Assembly: GCA_036852015.1 (NCBI GenBank)
Contig: JAANDG010000080.1
Span: 124,001-188,000, forward strand
Direction: 5' to 3'
DNA length: 64,000 bases
Origin: Pelodera strongyloides
Taxonomy: Eukaryota > Nematoda > Chromadorea > Rhabditida > Rhabditidae
The notes below the pieces were generated by a model, which saw only the letters and a program-made list of their open reading frames with translations, had not been told where the DNA came from and ran no database searches. The translations under genes and the position numbers were made by a program. This document shows positions 25,101 to 37,400 of the stretch, in pieces (the stretch's first letter is position 1; each line of letters begins with the position of its first letter).

Positions 25101-25297
25101 TCGTATGTGAGGTTGCGCTAATTTTATATTAATTTTAAGTTGAATTATGGTTGCTACTAAGTTTTTCAATGTAATGATGGTTGTTATACGTTTGGAGAAT
25201 ATCCCTTTGTAATATATTTGTGATATTTCATCCAGTAAATTCCACAGAAGGATTATTAGCTCGAAGTCTCCTCGACTGGTAGTAATCCTGGAAATTC

Positions 25298-25450
25298 TTA
25301 AAGCGGTATGACACGTGGTTTGTGAAGGGTATGCTGGAGAACTGTGTTGCCATGAGTCACGACTCACGACGTGACACAACGAGAACATAATATATTAGAA
25401 ATGCAGTTATCCAGCATACGCTTCAAAAATCACGTGCCATACAACTTGAA
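25298..25450. repeat. MITE-like inverted repeat
   Basis: CTTAAAGCGGTATGACACG with GTGGTTTGTGAAGGGTATGC is answered by CAGCATACGCTTCAAAAATC and ACGTGCCATACAACTTG. Confidence 0.6.
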
Positions 25451-26139
25451 AACAGTAACTCGGAATTCGAGCTCATGTTCCTTATTTGAACTTTTTTTTC
25501 AAGAACTTTCAACTTTGAGACGGTTTCGTGAACCCAAAGCACTGACTGAGTTTCTTTCAATTAATTTCTTTCTTTGTGTTCAATTTTAGTTTTACTTTTT
25601 TCTGTCAATTTGTGTTCTTTATTAAAACTAAATGTATGCATGTATGCTCACATCGAAGTTGTCCACTCCAAGTGCCACCCCACTGTTTTAGAGATATTTT
25701 TTGAATAAACTATTTTTGAATAACCGGAGTCTTAAAAATGGCATATATAAATGGTGAGCAGGGAAGGCTGGTTTTCAGAACATCTACTGTCTAGTTAGTT
25801 CGAACTTTGGGCTGTGCGCGGCGTACTAAAAAACGGGTGGACGCGGGTGTGCGCCAGTTGTGCGGCACACCGGAGGGCGCCGGTTGTGCGGCACACTTTT
25901 GCGAGCCTTGTGTAAGCCGCGCCAAGATTTCCCATTATCAGTGTAGCTTCTTACAATATTATTCAGCTACGTATAAGACAGATAGATACAGAGTCCAAGC
26001 CACTTTCCAGTGGCATCATGAAGATAGCAGGATATTAGGGGGGAAAAATCTAGACTAGAGTATAGTGTATTCCAAACATCAAGTTTCCGGGGCAACGTTT
26101 TATTTTTTTTCAGAGCTGCTGATAAATGCAAGCACACTG

Positions 26140-26222
26140 TTCTACCTCTCTCCCTCCCCTTCCCGATCTCTCCCCTTCTCTCTCTCCCTCTCTCTCTCTC
26201 CCTCTCTTTCGCTCTTTTCCTT
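26140..26222. repeat. CT-rich microsatellite
   Basis: Imperfect (CT)n/(CCCT)n, non-coding. Confidence 0.85.
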
Positions 26223-26601
26223 TCTCTTCATATGAACAGAAGTTTTTTTTACGAGAGAAATGCGCTGGGAGGAAAAGGTCGAAGTCCAAGACAAATTTAA
26301 TTCGGCCTTTCCATTCCGATTTGAGTTTTTCAAGCTTAATATGCAAATTAGGCAATCTATGCTTCATATTTTTTTAACTTCACTTTTTTTGACAATCCTT
26401 GAATGCGCTAGTTGTTTGCGCCTTGGTGAAATAAACTCGCACTACAATAAAAGATTATGGTAGTAACTAACTATATACATTTTATTCGATATTTCAGATG
26501 CCTTATAACTTAACACCATCAGCCGCCTTAAATAGGTTGAAGGTTATTTATTCAGCAATCGGAAAGATGAACACGTTTATGTCGTCTGGAATCGAGGTCA
26601 G

Positions 26602-26930
26602 TTAAAGGGAATATGTACCCGGTTTTTGAAGCTAAGCTATACTATAATAGAATGTATGCTTCCCATTCAGGAAACAACTGTGGTCATATGCACGAATAGC
26701 GGAGCCTCCCCGGTTGGGAGAATTTTACTCTGCATGTCTCTGATTCTGATTCGTGTGATCGAGGGATCACACCTGTCTGGGAGATTCCCGGCGTTCGTGC
26801 ACACGGTATTCCTGTCAAAAACCCCGGTTATCAGACTGATGAGACACAGCCAGAGTAAAATCTTCATGTATGATGGTAGTAATGTCGAAACGGGGTATGT
26901 GCCTTGCACAGTCTATTATCTAGCTCTATT
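26602..26930. repeat. inverted-repeat remnant in thioesterase intron 1
   Basis: It starts TTAAAGGGAATATGTACC, the terminus of a second element family also seen at 44873-45240. Inside, GAATTTTACTCTGCATGTCT near 26719 is mirrored near 26850, forming a hairpin. An open frame over it is not an exon. Confidence 0.4.
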
Positions 26931-27112
26931 CATTCTACCACTGGCAACTGGCCGTGACAATGTATGCTAGTGTGGAAGTGGACTCCTCAATGAGCAAAGG
27001 AAGAACCATATGTATAAACTCCGCAATTCTATGTTTTAGGAGATGCGAATCCTTACTGCTGATGCAAATGGTTTCACCGCTGAATTTGAGGTGTGTCTGC
27101 TTTAATTTAGGC

Positions 27113-27187
27113 GGTGTGTGTGTGTACGTGTGTGTGCGTGTGTGTGTCATGTATGTGTGTATGTGTGCGTGTGCGCATGTGTGTGTC
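27113..27187. repeat. (GT)n microsatellite
   Basis: GTGTGTGT with interspersed CAT and AT, just upstream of thioesterase exon 3. Confidence 0.9.
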
Positions 27188-28243
27188 CAGAGCGATAGCA
27201 AGCAATCTACTAAACTCTTATAGGTCAACAAAGAGATGGCCAACCCGATGGGTTATCTCCACGGAGGTTGTACTGCGACAATTTTCGATGACGCATGCGG
27301 CATGACTGCCTTTATCAGAGGACAATCAATCGTATCCATCAATTAGAATATCACGTTAGTCGCTAAATCCAAACTACGGTAGTCTTTGTGTTACCGTAAG
27401 CACGTAACCGGGAGTAGCCTCCCAAGCCTCCCGCTTGAGCTAAGAGAAAAGGAGGAACAATAGAAATCGACGGGATGCAGTGGTATTCTCCCTAGAGGGG
27501 GACTCTAGACTCTAGCTTACGGATGGGCGAGATCAGGGAGAATTTGAGAATAGATATCCATAGATGTAAATTGCCGAAAATGCATAGGTTCTCAAGCGAA
27601 GTGCTCATGATATCCGGATACTAAAAGGGTTTACTTAGCATTTGTCATATGGATTAGTTACTTAAAAAAAGGTGTAAACTAACAAGAAAAACAAGAATAT
27701 GCTTGTAACGTAACTCTATTTCAGATACTTGGCTCCGGCAAAAGTTGGAGAAACCATACAGTTGGAAGTGGAACTACTTAAATACGGTAGATTAATGTAA
27801 TCCGTGTTTATTTCTAGTAGGAACGTAATTTGAGATAAAATTCAAATCGGCCGCGAGATCCTCTTGAATCTACTATTCCATAATTACAATATGTCACGAC
27901 ATTACTGTATTTTCCTTGTGAATGAATACCTGTTTCAGAAAACAGTATAGTCCGTGACTCTCCACAAATAAATTGCTCAGGAACAATTAAAAACATAAAT
28001 ATCAGATATTTAGCCCATTCGAAATTGGGTCCACACCGTATGCAAATTTATGACCGCCCACAGGCATAACTAAAACAAAATCACATTTCAGGTAAACTTC
28101 AATTATTCACCGAAGGGCGACTTCGAAGAAAGGACAATAATCATCTCGTCGCGCAGGGCACATTCACATACAGTTTCTTCCCTGGGTCACAGAAGAAACT
28201 GGAAAAAGTACTTGGATTTGACAAACTCCTTACCATTGGATAG

Positions 28244-28965
28244 AATGTATGTGTTACGGTTAATAAATAAACTTTATATGTCTAACTTGTTGTGAGCCTT
28301 CGATCCGAATGTTCTTTGAGTAGCACAAATTAACAAAAGACAGACTACGTAAATTACAAGCTTTATCAATATTCTTGACTAATGTAGTGGACAGAAAGAA
28401 CGCAACAGACAACGACGACAAGAATTAACAATAACGAACACTCATCAAAAATGGGAGAACTAAAAAGCAACAACACAGAGCCAAATTCTAATATGCTAAT
28501 TTCACAAAAGGTCACAAAAAGTCATGATCATAACACTACAAACTTCTCATAACAAACTTAAACTATCTCTTCATCACACATCTTATAACAATACATGCTA
28601 TCCATTTCCAATTCTAAGCGGCATCAACCTGGAAATCCTCAAATCTCCAACCTCTTGAAAAAGCAAAATTTAATAGTCATAAACACCTACAACAACATTT
28701 AGGCATAGGAGAGCACAAGAAGCAGGTTCAACAAAAAGGATCAATGAACGAATGAACTCAGGAAACATAAGTACTAAACAACCAGACAGTGCAACGTATA
28801 AGTAAAGAGTGGAAAGACCGTTTATAAATCCTATCCACTAATCATATTCTCCACCTCTCTAGCTGCTACACAAAAATACCTACTTGTGTAATCACTTACG
28901 TCCGTCCTATATAGAGTACAGATGGAGATATGTCACAAGTCATAAAATGCACTTGTAAGTTGTAA
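28244..28965. other. convergent 3' intergenic region
   Basis: AT-rich, with no open exon. It holds the 3' UTRs of the thioesterase (+) and MPHOSPH6 (-). Nothing else is seen. Confidence 0.6.
28262..28267 (+). terminator. polyadenylation signal of the thioesterase gene
   Basis: AATAAATAAA lies 19 bases after the final stop codon. Confidence 0.6.
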
Positions 28966-30616
28966 TTAAATACACTTATACTTGGCATCGGGAACGTATT
29001 CGTCCGTCCTTGCGTACGCTTCTCTACGCTTCCGCATCTTCTCTCGCACGTCCAGATATCGCTTGCGAGAGAAGTCGTGCGTCTCGTCGATAAAGGTTTC
29101 CAACTGAAGGTGAAAGTTACGGTATTGTAATGAGTTCTGAGCTAATGTTTTATTTCAGAATTGTCCAATTTTGTCAATTGTACATTTCAGAATTTTCAAT
29201 AGTACAAAAGCATGTGTCAGTGTCGAGTGTCGAGAAACGGGGAAACTCAAGAAGAAGTATTAACACATAATAAACAACGATCTTACCTTAGCCTTCTCCG
29301 ACCGTGTCATAAACTTCTTGCCTATCGACGACGACATCCTGAAATGACTATAATAGTAAATAATAAATGGATAATTTCCGGCTACAAGCTAAAATAGTTG
29401 ACTGGTTCGGTTATCAATAAAGTGAACAAGACTGCGACTACACCAAAAAGAGAAAAGAAGCGCAAGATGGGAGCGGTAGTATTATACCATTCCCCTAACT
29501 TCATTATAAAATGCCGTTATCACAGCCTGTAGGGTGAGTTAAAACAAACTAAATAACATACGCCGTAGCCATTTCTTCATCTCCGATTTCTTTCTCGTCA
29601 TCCGAATCATCTTCCTGCTCGCCAGAGCGAAGTCTTCGATAGTATTCCATCAATTTCTGAAAACACTGATCAGAAAAACTCAAGAGCGTTAAAGCGAAAT
29701 GTCCGCCGGTTTTTGAAACGCATCTCAAGTACTTGCTTTCCTATGCATTTATGCAACGTGGGGTCTAATTGGGGTCTAGTTTTTATTCTAATTTTTGCTC
29801 ATTTGCATATGCTGCATAAGAAAGCAGGTGTACGCAATGCGTTTCAAAAACCGGCAGGTATTTCGCTTTAAGTTAATATGTTAGTAAATGGTAGAGTATA
29901 CATTATGATAATTATGCTTGCATCCTAAAAGGCTCAGAGGCGAGAGGCAACTCAAAATAATCAGCACATACACTAAGAACACCGAAATTTCATCTTACAG
30001 GACATTCAAAGCGAATATTTCATGTAGCCAGGAAAAAACTCTAACATGCCTCAACTTCAGGATTGAAACCCTTGAATGACATGCGACCAAACGCCAAATC
30101 CTCCAATTCTTCCATGCTTTTCAAAATGGTAACTTCATTCCTGGAAAGAAATTTTTTCTAATTGTTGCAGGACACAAATAATATGCTACTAGACAGCCAC
30201 TTTAAATGCTTGCGTGAATCACAAGACAAACAATCCACTAGGAATTGAATAGTTGATTATCAGCAGTCAACGAGTGAACACGAATGAAAATAAAACAACG
30301 GAAACGAAGTTAGTGGTAGGATAGTAGAACGCACCGGTTGTCAACTTCCTCCGCAACCGTTTCTGTGCTTTGTCCAGGCAGAATTCCTCTTGCAAGTAGC
30401 TTTTTCTTTTCCTCAATTTCCTGTTTCTTCCTCTCCTTCTCCTCTAGTTTCTTCTTTGTCCTTTGCATGAACTGAAATAGAGTGTCAACAAAGCGCTAAA
30501 AGATGAATATCGCATACGACATCACTGAACAATATATTTTGAGTCTTGAACTAAGAAATCAAAGTCACCTTCATGTCCAGGACAGATGATGATATTTTCG
30601 GAGGGCCACTCGCCAT
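28966..30616 (-). CDS. MPHOSPH6: M-phase phosphoprotein 6, nuclear exosome cofactor
   Basis: Six exons on the minus strand (30569-30616, 30335-30471, 30050-30140, 29562-29656, 29287-29338, 28966-29103) give 186 residues. The two family signatures are present: VLDMKFMQR near the start (residues 12-20) and FGRMSFKGFNPEVEKLM (residues 79-95), nearly identical to human MPP6. Known role: MPP6 binds the RNA exosome and links it to the MTR4 helicase for 3' trimming of 5.8S pre-rRNA. Between these lies a Lys/Glu-rich helix; the C-terminal half is acidic then basic and poorly conserved. The ATG is three bases behind a free TTTCAG acceptor. Intron 3 starts with GC rather than GT (GAG|GCATGT). The gene is convergent with the thioesterase. 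Confidence 0.9.
29689..29872. repeat. MITE-like inverted repeat in MPHOSPH6 intron 3
   Basis: GTTAAAGCGAAATGTCCGCC and GGTTTTTGAAACGCAT mirror ATGCGTTTCAAAAACC and GGCAGGTATTTCGCTTTAA. The middle contains CATTTGCATATGC. Confidence 0.75.
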
Positions 30617-30760
30617 ATTCTGAAAGCAAAACAGCGTTAGGAATACAAAACCATGTTACGCGAAAGCAACCGAAGGTGTAACGCAAATATGTTTGAGCAC
30701 AAAACAAATAAAGTTATTTGTAAAAACACAAAAATCAAAAAGATATTTCGAAAAATGTTA

Positions 30761-31032
30761 GGGCGCGTTCGGGATTGATTTTCCGAAAGGAAACTCGGCC
30801 AAATCCTCGTTCGGGATGGACTTTTTGGAAACGTTCCAATGCTTGGAGAAAACAAAAAATACAGTATGAATTAGCATGGAAAATTTGAAAAATATGCGCG
30901 GGAAACCTTTTTCGCAAGCTAATTCATACTGTATTTTTTGTTTTCTCCAAGCATTGGAACGTTTCCAAAAAGTCCATCCCGAACGAGGATTTGGCCGAGT
31001 TTCCTTTCGGAAAATCAATCCCGAACGCGCCC
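30761..31032. mobile_element. MITE with 115-bp inverted arms and TA target duplication
   Basis: Arms 30761-30875 and 30918-31032 appear perfectly complementary over 115 bp around a 42-bp loop. Ends read GGGCGCGTTCGGG / CCCGAACGCGCCC and are flanked by TA on both sides (30759-30760 and 31033-31034), a Tc1/mariner-type duplication. Identical arms suggest a young copy. It lies between the divergent MPHOSPH6 and CACHD1-like genes. Confidence 0.85.
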
Positions 31033-31422
31033 TAATACTGCATAAATTCGTGCAATCGTGCATTTTCTGTATCACTCTCTAGCCTCTCATCGAATTCAAC
31101 ATCTCTAAGCATTCGTGTTGAGACTTTTAAATATTTTATTCGCGGCAAATTCGCGCTTTTTACGCACAATCGTTGCACTTTGTATGCACATTCTGGATTT
31201 TATGCTGCTATGTGTACTATTCTATTTTGTCCGCGCCACAGTTTATTTTATTTTGTTAATTGTCTGAATCGTGGATATATCGTAAATTCTTGACGATAGT
31301 ATCCATTTTCACTGAATATGCTGTCGTGTTTGTTATGAGACTCGACGATCGCTTGGGAAATTTCTTGCCTTTAATTTCGGCTTGTTGTTTAGGATGAGTT
31401 TCTTCCGTGTAGTACTGCAAAG

Positions 31423-34400
31423 ATGACCAGTCCATCGAGTAGCCTACTAACTCGCCTTGGTTTCTTGCTCGGGAAACAATTTGTTTGGATTACTATTCGT
31501 GAGTAAATTGTAAAGAAAGGGATTGAAAAAAATTAAATATGGGATGGCTAGTAAAGGAAAGGCGGCTGTGTATGTATTTTAAGAGCTTTGTTTGAATATA
31601 CAAAATCGGGAAATGGTTCGTAGTTTATTTATTTCAGTGTTGCTGTCGAGCTCAGTTCGTGGAGATGCCGCAAGCAAGGCCAATGACTATTACTCAATCG
31701 GCGCTCATCTGGCTGCCACATCATTTAGCAAATCACTACAAAATGAAGTTAAACATTCGTTGGGAGTCCAACAAATTCAGGTACGTGTCCGCTTCGATGT
31801 CTTTGTTTTTTTTTGTGCATGTGCGCTTACAGTTGCGGTGTGAAGGATAAAGAGAGCCTCTTATTAGCCGTAAAGGTCAACTCTAGCAGTTCAATGAGTT
31901 TATGAGATTTTCGCGTTTCTGCCTAAAAGTCGAAACTGAACTTTTTAATCCATTATTTGTTTTATTGTTTATTATGATTGTACTTTCAGGATATTATCAA
32001 TGAACGTCCCCACTGGATCGAAGAGGTCGATTCCTACAATCTGCTGTCCGACATCACACAGTCAATAGATCAGACGGCTAAATTCTATGTTACGGCCCTG
32101 GAGAAAACGTACAACAAGCTGACCGTGTCTCCAGTCATGAACACGTTCCCGCATTCGGATTTCCGCCAACTTCCGTCTTGCAGCAATGTGGATCATTCTA
32201 TTAGAACGTGCGTCTTTCTTTCGTCTCATAGCACAATTGCTCGAATGCTCGTTGTCATTGTAATTGTAAAGATAAGGAATGGAATCGATATTGTTATGTT
32301 GACTCAGTTAACTGTTTATGGGTTCACTGTTCACAGCGGTGCAATATGCATGCTTGCTTCGTATTACTTTATGTGACAACGACAAATGGTATTTGTTTGT
32401 TTTTAACTTCACCGTCGGGAAACGAACTGTGATCGGCCACTTTAATTTTTTGTTCCATTTCGACGTGTATCCGTTCGATCGGGTTAACGTCCGTTAGTTG
32501 ATAGATATAATAAAAAATAAAACTCGAACTCGGTATAGGTACTGTGTATTTTTTGTTGTTAAAGTGTTTACATCGCTCATTTTAGGGACGGATCTTCACT
32601 GCCTTCATGCTGTATTGTACCCTCTGGACCGAAACCATACGGGTATTTTAGCCCGAAAGCTCTTACGAGAGGTAAGTTAATTGTGCTCAGATTACATTAC
32701 TAAATCATGACAGGTTTTTTTCTTTTTGCCTTAACCTCTGACCGCGTCTTCTTTTCGTGGTCTTAAGTTGTTCCACTCGTCAGCTTGTCAGCTATAATCC
32801 AATATTACGGTTAATCGATAACAAGATAACCGTTTACGGTGTATGTACACCAGGGGTACAGATTGGCGCGTGAAAACGCGCACAAGAACCACGTCCGGAT
32901 TGATTTTGACCACCTCCGGAAGCAATTCGAAATTAACATTATTTGACCGATACATGGTGTTTTATTGAAACGGTCTATCACTAAGCTAAAGAAACCACCT
33001 CCAACCACCTCAATTTACGCACGGAATTTATACCCTGACTGACGTACACGGTACCCGTTGCATTGTTTTAATTTTAGCAATATCGGGTGCACTACAAGTG
33101 CCGGGGATCTATTCGTCTTTCCTTGGCGTCGTCGATGGAAGTATTCTGAACTGTCCGTCGACCTCCCTTATGCCTCATCGGAAACGTTTATGGACACCAA
33201 TTCTCACTCAACTATTGGGATCCAGAAGGAGGCAAGTCGTCATCGTGATTGATGTTGGTAAGTGGGATTCTTAATTCTGGCTCAATTGATTTGATGTTCA
33301 TATTCTCGAAGAACCATAAACGTAAACATTGAGTTGTGTATTAAGTAGTAGGTAAAGCGGCGCTGTTGAGGCTCCACGTTTATTAAAACCTTTTTGGCGC
33401 TTTTGCCAAACTCGGCTTGTCCTGCGGCCTGAATAGGATTGCCTATTTAGCTCACCTTATAAAAGGGAAATTTAAAGCGATGTGTAACAAAAACTAATAG
33501 GCTTGTACAAAGAAAAAAAGGTTATAATTTTAGGTGGATTATCCAGCGAAGTGCAGCTAATCCGAGCAAAGTCTGTGGCACGAATATTATTAGAAGCTTC
33601 TCTGCCTTCGGACAAATATACCGTGATTGCGACGACAGATGACGGTAAGAATTTGTTATTTACATGCGATCTATTTGTAATCTCTGGATCTGAAATACTT
33701 GATTTTGCATTAGAATTTTGTCTTTTTTTCATTTCCAGTGTTATTCAGTATTCAATTAGTCTCTCTGACTCGCGTTTATAACTATTTAGGAATCGTTTCC
33801 TCAGGATGCCTGAGCGGTTCGTTTCGACTACGGGAGTTTGTTGATCAATTAAGGTATTGTTTTGGATAAAGACCGAAATACTATGGAATTTACTCGAAGG
33901 ATATTTATAGTTTACTAGAAACGATGTTTTGTAGTTTTTGTTTTTAGGCTCACTTCACCAAATGCAACCTTGCCAAGGCATGAACAACTCCTTCGGCAGG
34001 CTTTTTCAACATTCGTCTTCAAGGAAGCTGAGACGGACTTTGTTATTCAGGTTAGGGCCACCACACTTATATAGGGGACGACCGTATGCTTTTACGGTGC
34101 GGCGCGGTTTACGTAACGTTATTTGCGTCACTGATTATTTTGTGCAGTAATTGACCTGGGGTTTTCAAGTATCCCAAAAATCGATGTGATTCTGTCAATT
34201 CTACCGTATCTCTGCACGAAACTTGCACATATATAAGACGAAAAATTAAAAACATTCTCGTTTAGTTCCAAAATACTGTAATATTTTCAGCATACTTGGA
34301 AACCCCATAAACGATGTTTTCCTCTAGACGTTTGAACCGGGAAATATTGTGTTACAGTGAAGCGGGGCTAAAGTATTGTGTGGGATTTTGGAGCGTTGAT

Positions 34401-37400
34401 ATTTGATATAATACCATGAAGTCGAAGAGAAGCCGGAAGCAAGACCTTCTTCAGAGAGAATACTCGTGAACCAGACTTCGAAATTTAGACTGAATATTCC
34501 CGTTTAGTATCTCTCTCGTGGATCCGTGCAGGAGCTGAACGAGGCATCTTCCGTCTTGTCAACGCTAGGACATCTTATACTGGAGTATTCTGACGCTCCA
34601 AAGATTAATGCGTTTGCTTTGACTGATGGTAAGTGGTTACTTGTTTATGTTTATACTTTACGATATTGAAGAAGCTTTATTGGGAAAATAGAAATGTGCT
34701 TTTTTGTCCATTGAGAACAGTTTTATGTGATTAGAAGTGAACCAGAGAGACGGAGACAAAAACTTGAAATTCGCTTATACTGATAACTTTTTATTATTTC
34801 CACATGCGGGTACTGGTGCTGTAGTTATTGTTTCCGGTTAAATAAATAAGCGTTTCTTTGATAGTTGAACTAATTAGATCTTCAGAGAATGGTTCTTCGC
34901 TACCGTGGGCATCAGACTTTCTGCGAAGTGTTGCCACCTACAACTTTTCTCGCTATTCCAACTCGCTGGATAGTTCTCTAGTGGAGAAGATTGCTGCGTC
35001 GGGAGTGGTGTTAGATGCAGGAGAGGTGAGAATTGCTTTTGGTTATTAGTTATCATCATGCAGCAGTGTATAGCATTAGCAGCCCGCTACCAGCTACGTA
35101 AGTGGAAACCGTGTTTTTTTAACGAAGAAAACGGCTCGCTCTAGAGCCATTATTTTTTGGCCTGTAGATTTCATTTCGAGAAAGGAGCATAAATTGAGCT
35201 ATTGAGCTTACGGAAAACAATGTCGGTGTTGGTTACTGTATTCACCTAAACTGCTGACCATTATAAATAGGTGCTAGCTTCTCTTTTTTTTTAATCTGAA
35301 GTTGTCTTTGTACGGTTTTCAAGAAAGAGTCAAGCCATGTTAAATGGATTTGTTTTAATTTTACACATTATGACATTGTTTAGGTCGTGCTTATTGACGG
35401 CTTCGAACACAGAATTCTAACGCTTCCTGTCATCGCGTCTACGTTGCGAACTTCACGATATGGTGATCAGTCCAAGAGAGTTTCCAATTCGAGTGCTCAT
35501 GCTATCTGGCACTTTTCTGAGGTTTCCAAGCAGGTAAGATCTCATTTCATTACCATTTTTTGCGATGTCTCATAATTCGTTTAAGTTGTGTACATGCTCA
35601 TCTGCTTATTGATATTTCTTCACCAATCAACCAACTATATTGAATAAGCTTGAATCATTTTGTACCACATGTTGGGAACACATTTTTTTTCTTTATTAAA
35701 CAAGCTTGAAACTCGTATCGCGTGTTGAAAACAGTTCTTTCTTCACCGACCAACTATTAAACAAGCTTGAAACATTTTGTACCATATGTTGAGACAAGAC
35801 TTGAACGTGGTGAATGTACAGTTGCACAGTAATATAGTAAGATACCTATGCGAAATGAAAACCAAATCTTTTGTTTTGTGTAATACCATTCACCGCTCGT
35901 TTAACTACGCAACTTCCAGGTTAGAATTAAACCCGTGACCATACTGGTTTTTTTTGCTTTATAGAGTCTAACGTAGATGTAGCACATTTTTCGTTGAAGA
36001 AAACCTGTTTGGTAATTTGATTTGGTTGTAGATGTGTCTGTCAAGTCCAATAATCTTTGAAAGAAATCATTTTTGTTGTAGATGTCCGTTTGGTGGTCAA
36101 AGCAGTCGGCGATCTTCTCTGTAGTGGGTGTGCTCGTGGATCCCACAATTTTTGCCGATTCTATCCTGGCAAATCAAGTCCTACGAATGTCACAGCCGGA
36201 CTTGGATCTTCAAGTATATCTGGTGGATAGCAGAGGGTTGGTTTTCCTCACTTTACGTATTTGCTTATTTAAAACTGTTTATTTTACCTTGCTTGATAGT
36301 TGTCCGTAAGTCTGTAGAGGTTAAAAGCTACTATGTAGCTCTCACTTTTGGGCCTTTTGTTGGATATGGACATATGGATTTGCCGTAGGGTTGCTCTAGG
36401 CTGGTAGGAAAGTTTATTGAACTAACTCACTACTGTACAAATTCAAGTTTCGACTAAATTATGTTTTGTAGAATCGTAGTTACCGGATGGCCGGCTGTGC
36501 CGTCTGGTGTCTATTTAACCGATTGGCAAAAGTGGAAACCAGGAGAACGGTGGCTAATCAATGAAATGCTGAGCAACGACTCGCTACGGGGAGAGTTTAC
36601 ACAACAAACGCTCACTGGGGAGACAGTGATCTATGAGTGGAGCAAGGTGTGGAACAGTTGACAATTGCCTTTATTTTGAACTGTGTACTACGGTTTTACG
36701 CTGTCGTTGCTCAGGGCGTGTTGCGTAGCTTTTATAGTTTTTAAAAATATGTGCATCAGTACTTCACTCGACTGCCGACGACTAACGTTGTTAATTTGGA
36801 TAGTATCTTATTCGTATGTTGTCTAAGTTGTCTTGCCGTGGAGGTTTCTGTCTGTCTTTGTGGTGAAAGGTGAAACTTGAGAGAACTTGAGGAGTATTCA
36901 GTGTTGTCCCCAGTTGTCCGAGAAATCTTAAAGACAAATTCTTCAGTTGACCGAGGCCCCGTTTACTGTAGTGTTGGGTCGACGCGAGGGATCGTTGCCC
37001 GCATCGTTTGCATTTGCCAAACGAGAAAGCAGACAAACGGCGGATATGAGAAGAATCGTCTTTCATGATATGAATTTGAATGTAGGTGTAATTTGTTTTC
37101 CATCTTTCCCCAGCTTACCTGTCGTTATATTTATTATGAATAACTGCCAAATTTTAATTTTATATTGTGAAGAGGAGATGTCTGCGTCGGGGAAGAGGCG
37201 GTTTCCTCCCCTGCTCTAGATTCTTGCGTTTTTTTTCAATGAGAAGTTTTGCGCTTGCCGCACTTTTCCATAGAGGCGTTTTGCGGTTGCCATGCTCACT
37301 AGAATTGAATTCTCTGTCATTTTAATCTGTATTTTAGCGTGAGGATTCCTCTCGCTTCTGTTCATTGTGGGGCTCTGTATCGATCAACGATTCGGCATCT

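Larger units (their letters stand above)
24315..26497. other. intergenic DNA with several inverted-repeat elements
   Basis: Between the LPMO/DOMON gene and the thioesterase I see three TTTAAAGCG-family elements, a GC-rich patch with a duplicated GTTGTGCGGCACAC motif (25852-25896) and a CT tract. No exon fits a gene model. Confidence 0.6.
26498..28243 (+). pseudogene. hotdog-fold acyl-CoA thioesterase (THEM2/ACOT13-like) with an in-frame TAG
   Basis: Five exons (26498-26596, 27040-27090, 27224-27354, 27725-27786, 28092-28243) join in phase to 165 codons ending TAG at 28241. The ATG follows a free ATTTCAG acceptor. The central GYLHGGCTATIFDDACGM matches the HGG-plus-Asp active-site region of THEM2/ACOT13, which hydrolyse medium and long acyl-CoAs. 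YLAPAKVGETIQLEVELL is the next conserved strand. Codon 91 is TAG (27344-27346), where relatives have a hydrophobic residue between VSIN and NITY; TTG to TAG needs one change. All else looks intact, so the break is recent, a polymorphism or a sequence error. Truncation there would remove half the fold. Confidence 0.7.

Noticed and set aside
25801..25930. GC-rich stretch with duplicated GTTGTGCGGCACAC and an 83-codon frame
   Set aside because: No splice signals or domain pattern fit. It is only a short duplication of unknown origin.
26626..26970. Possible extra thioesterase exon
   Set aside because: Exons 1 and 2 join in phase without it, and the segment is an inverted-repeat element remnant.
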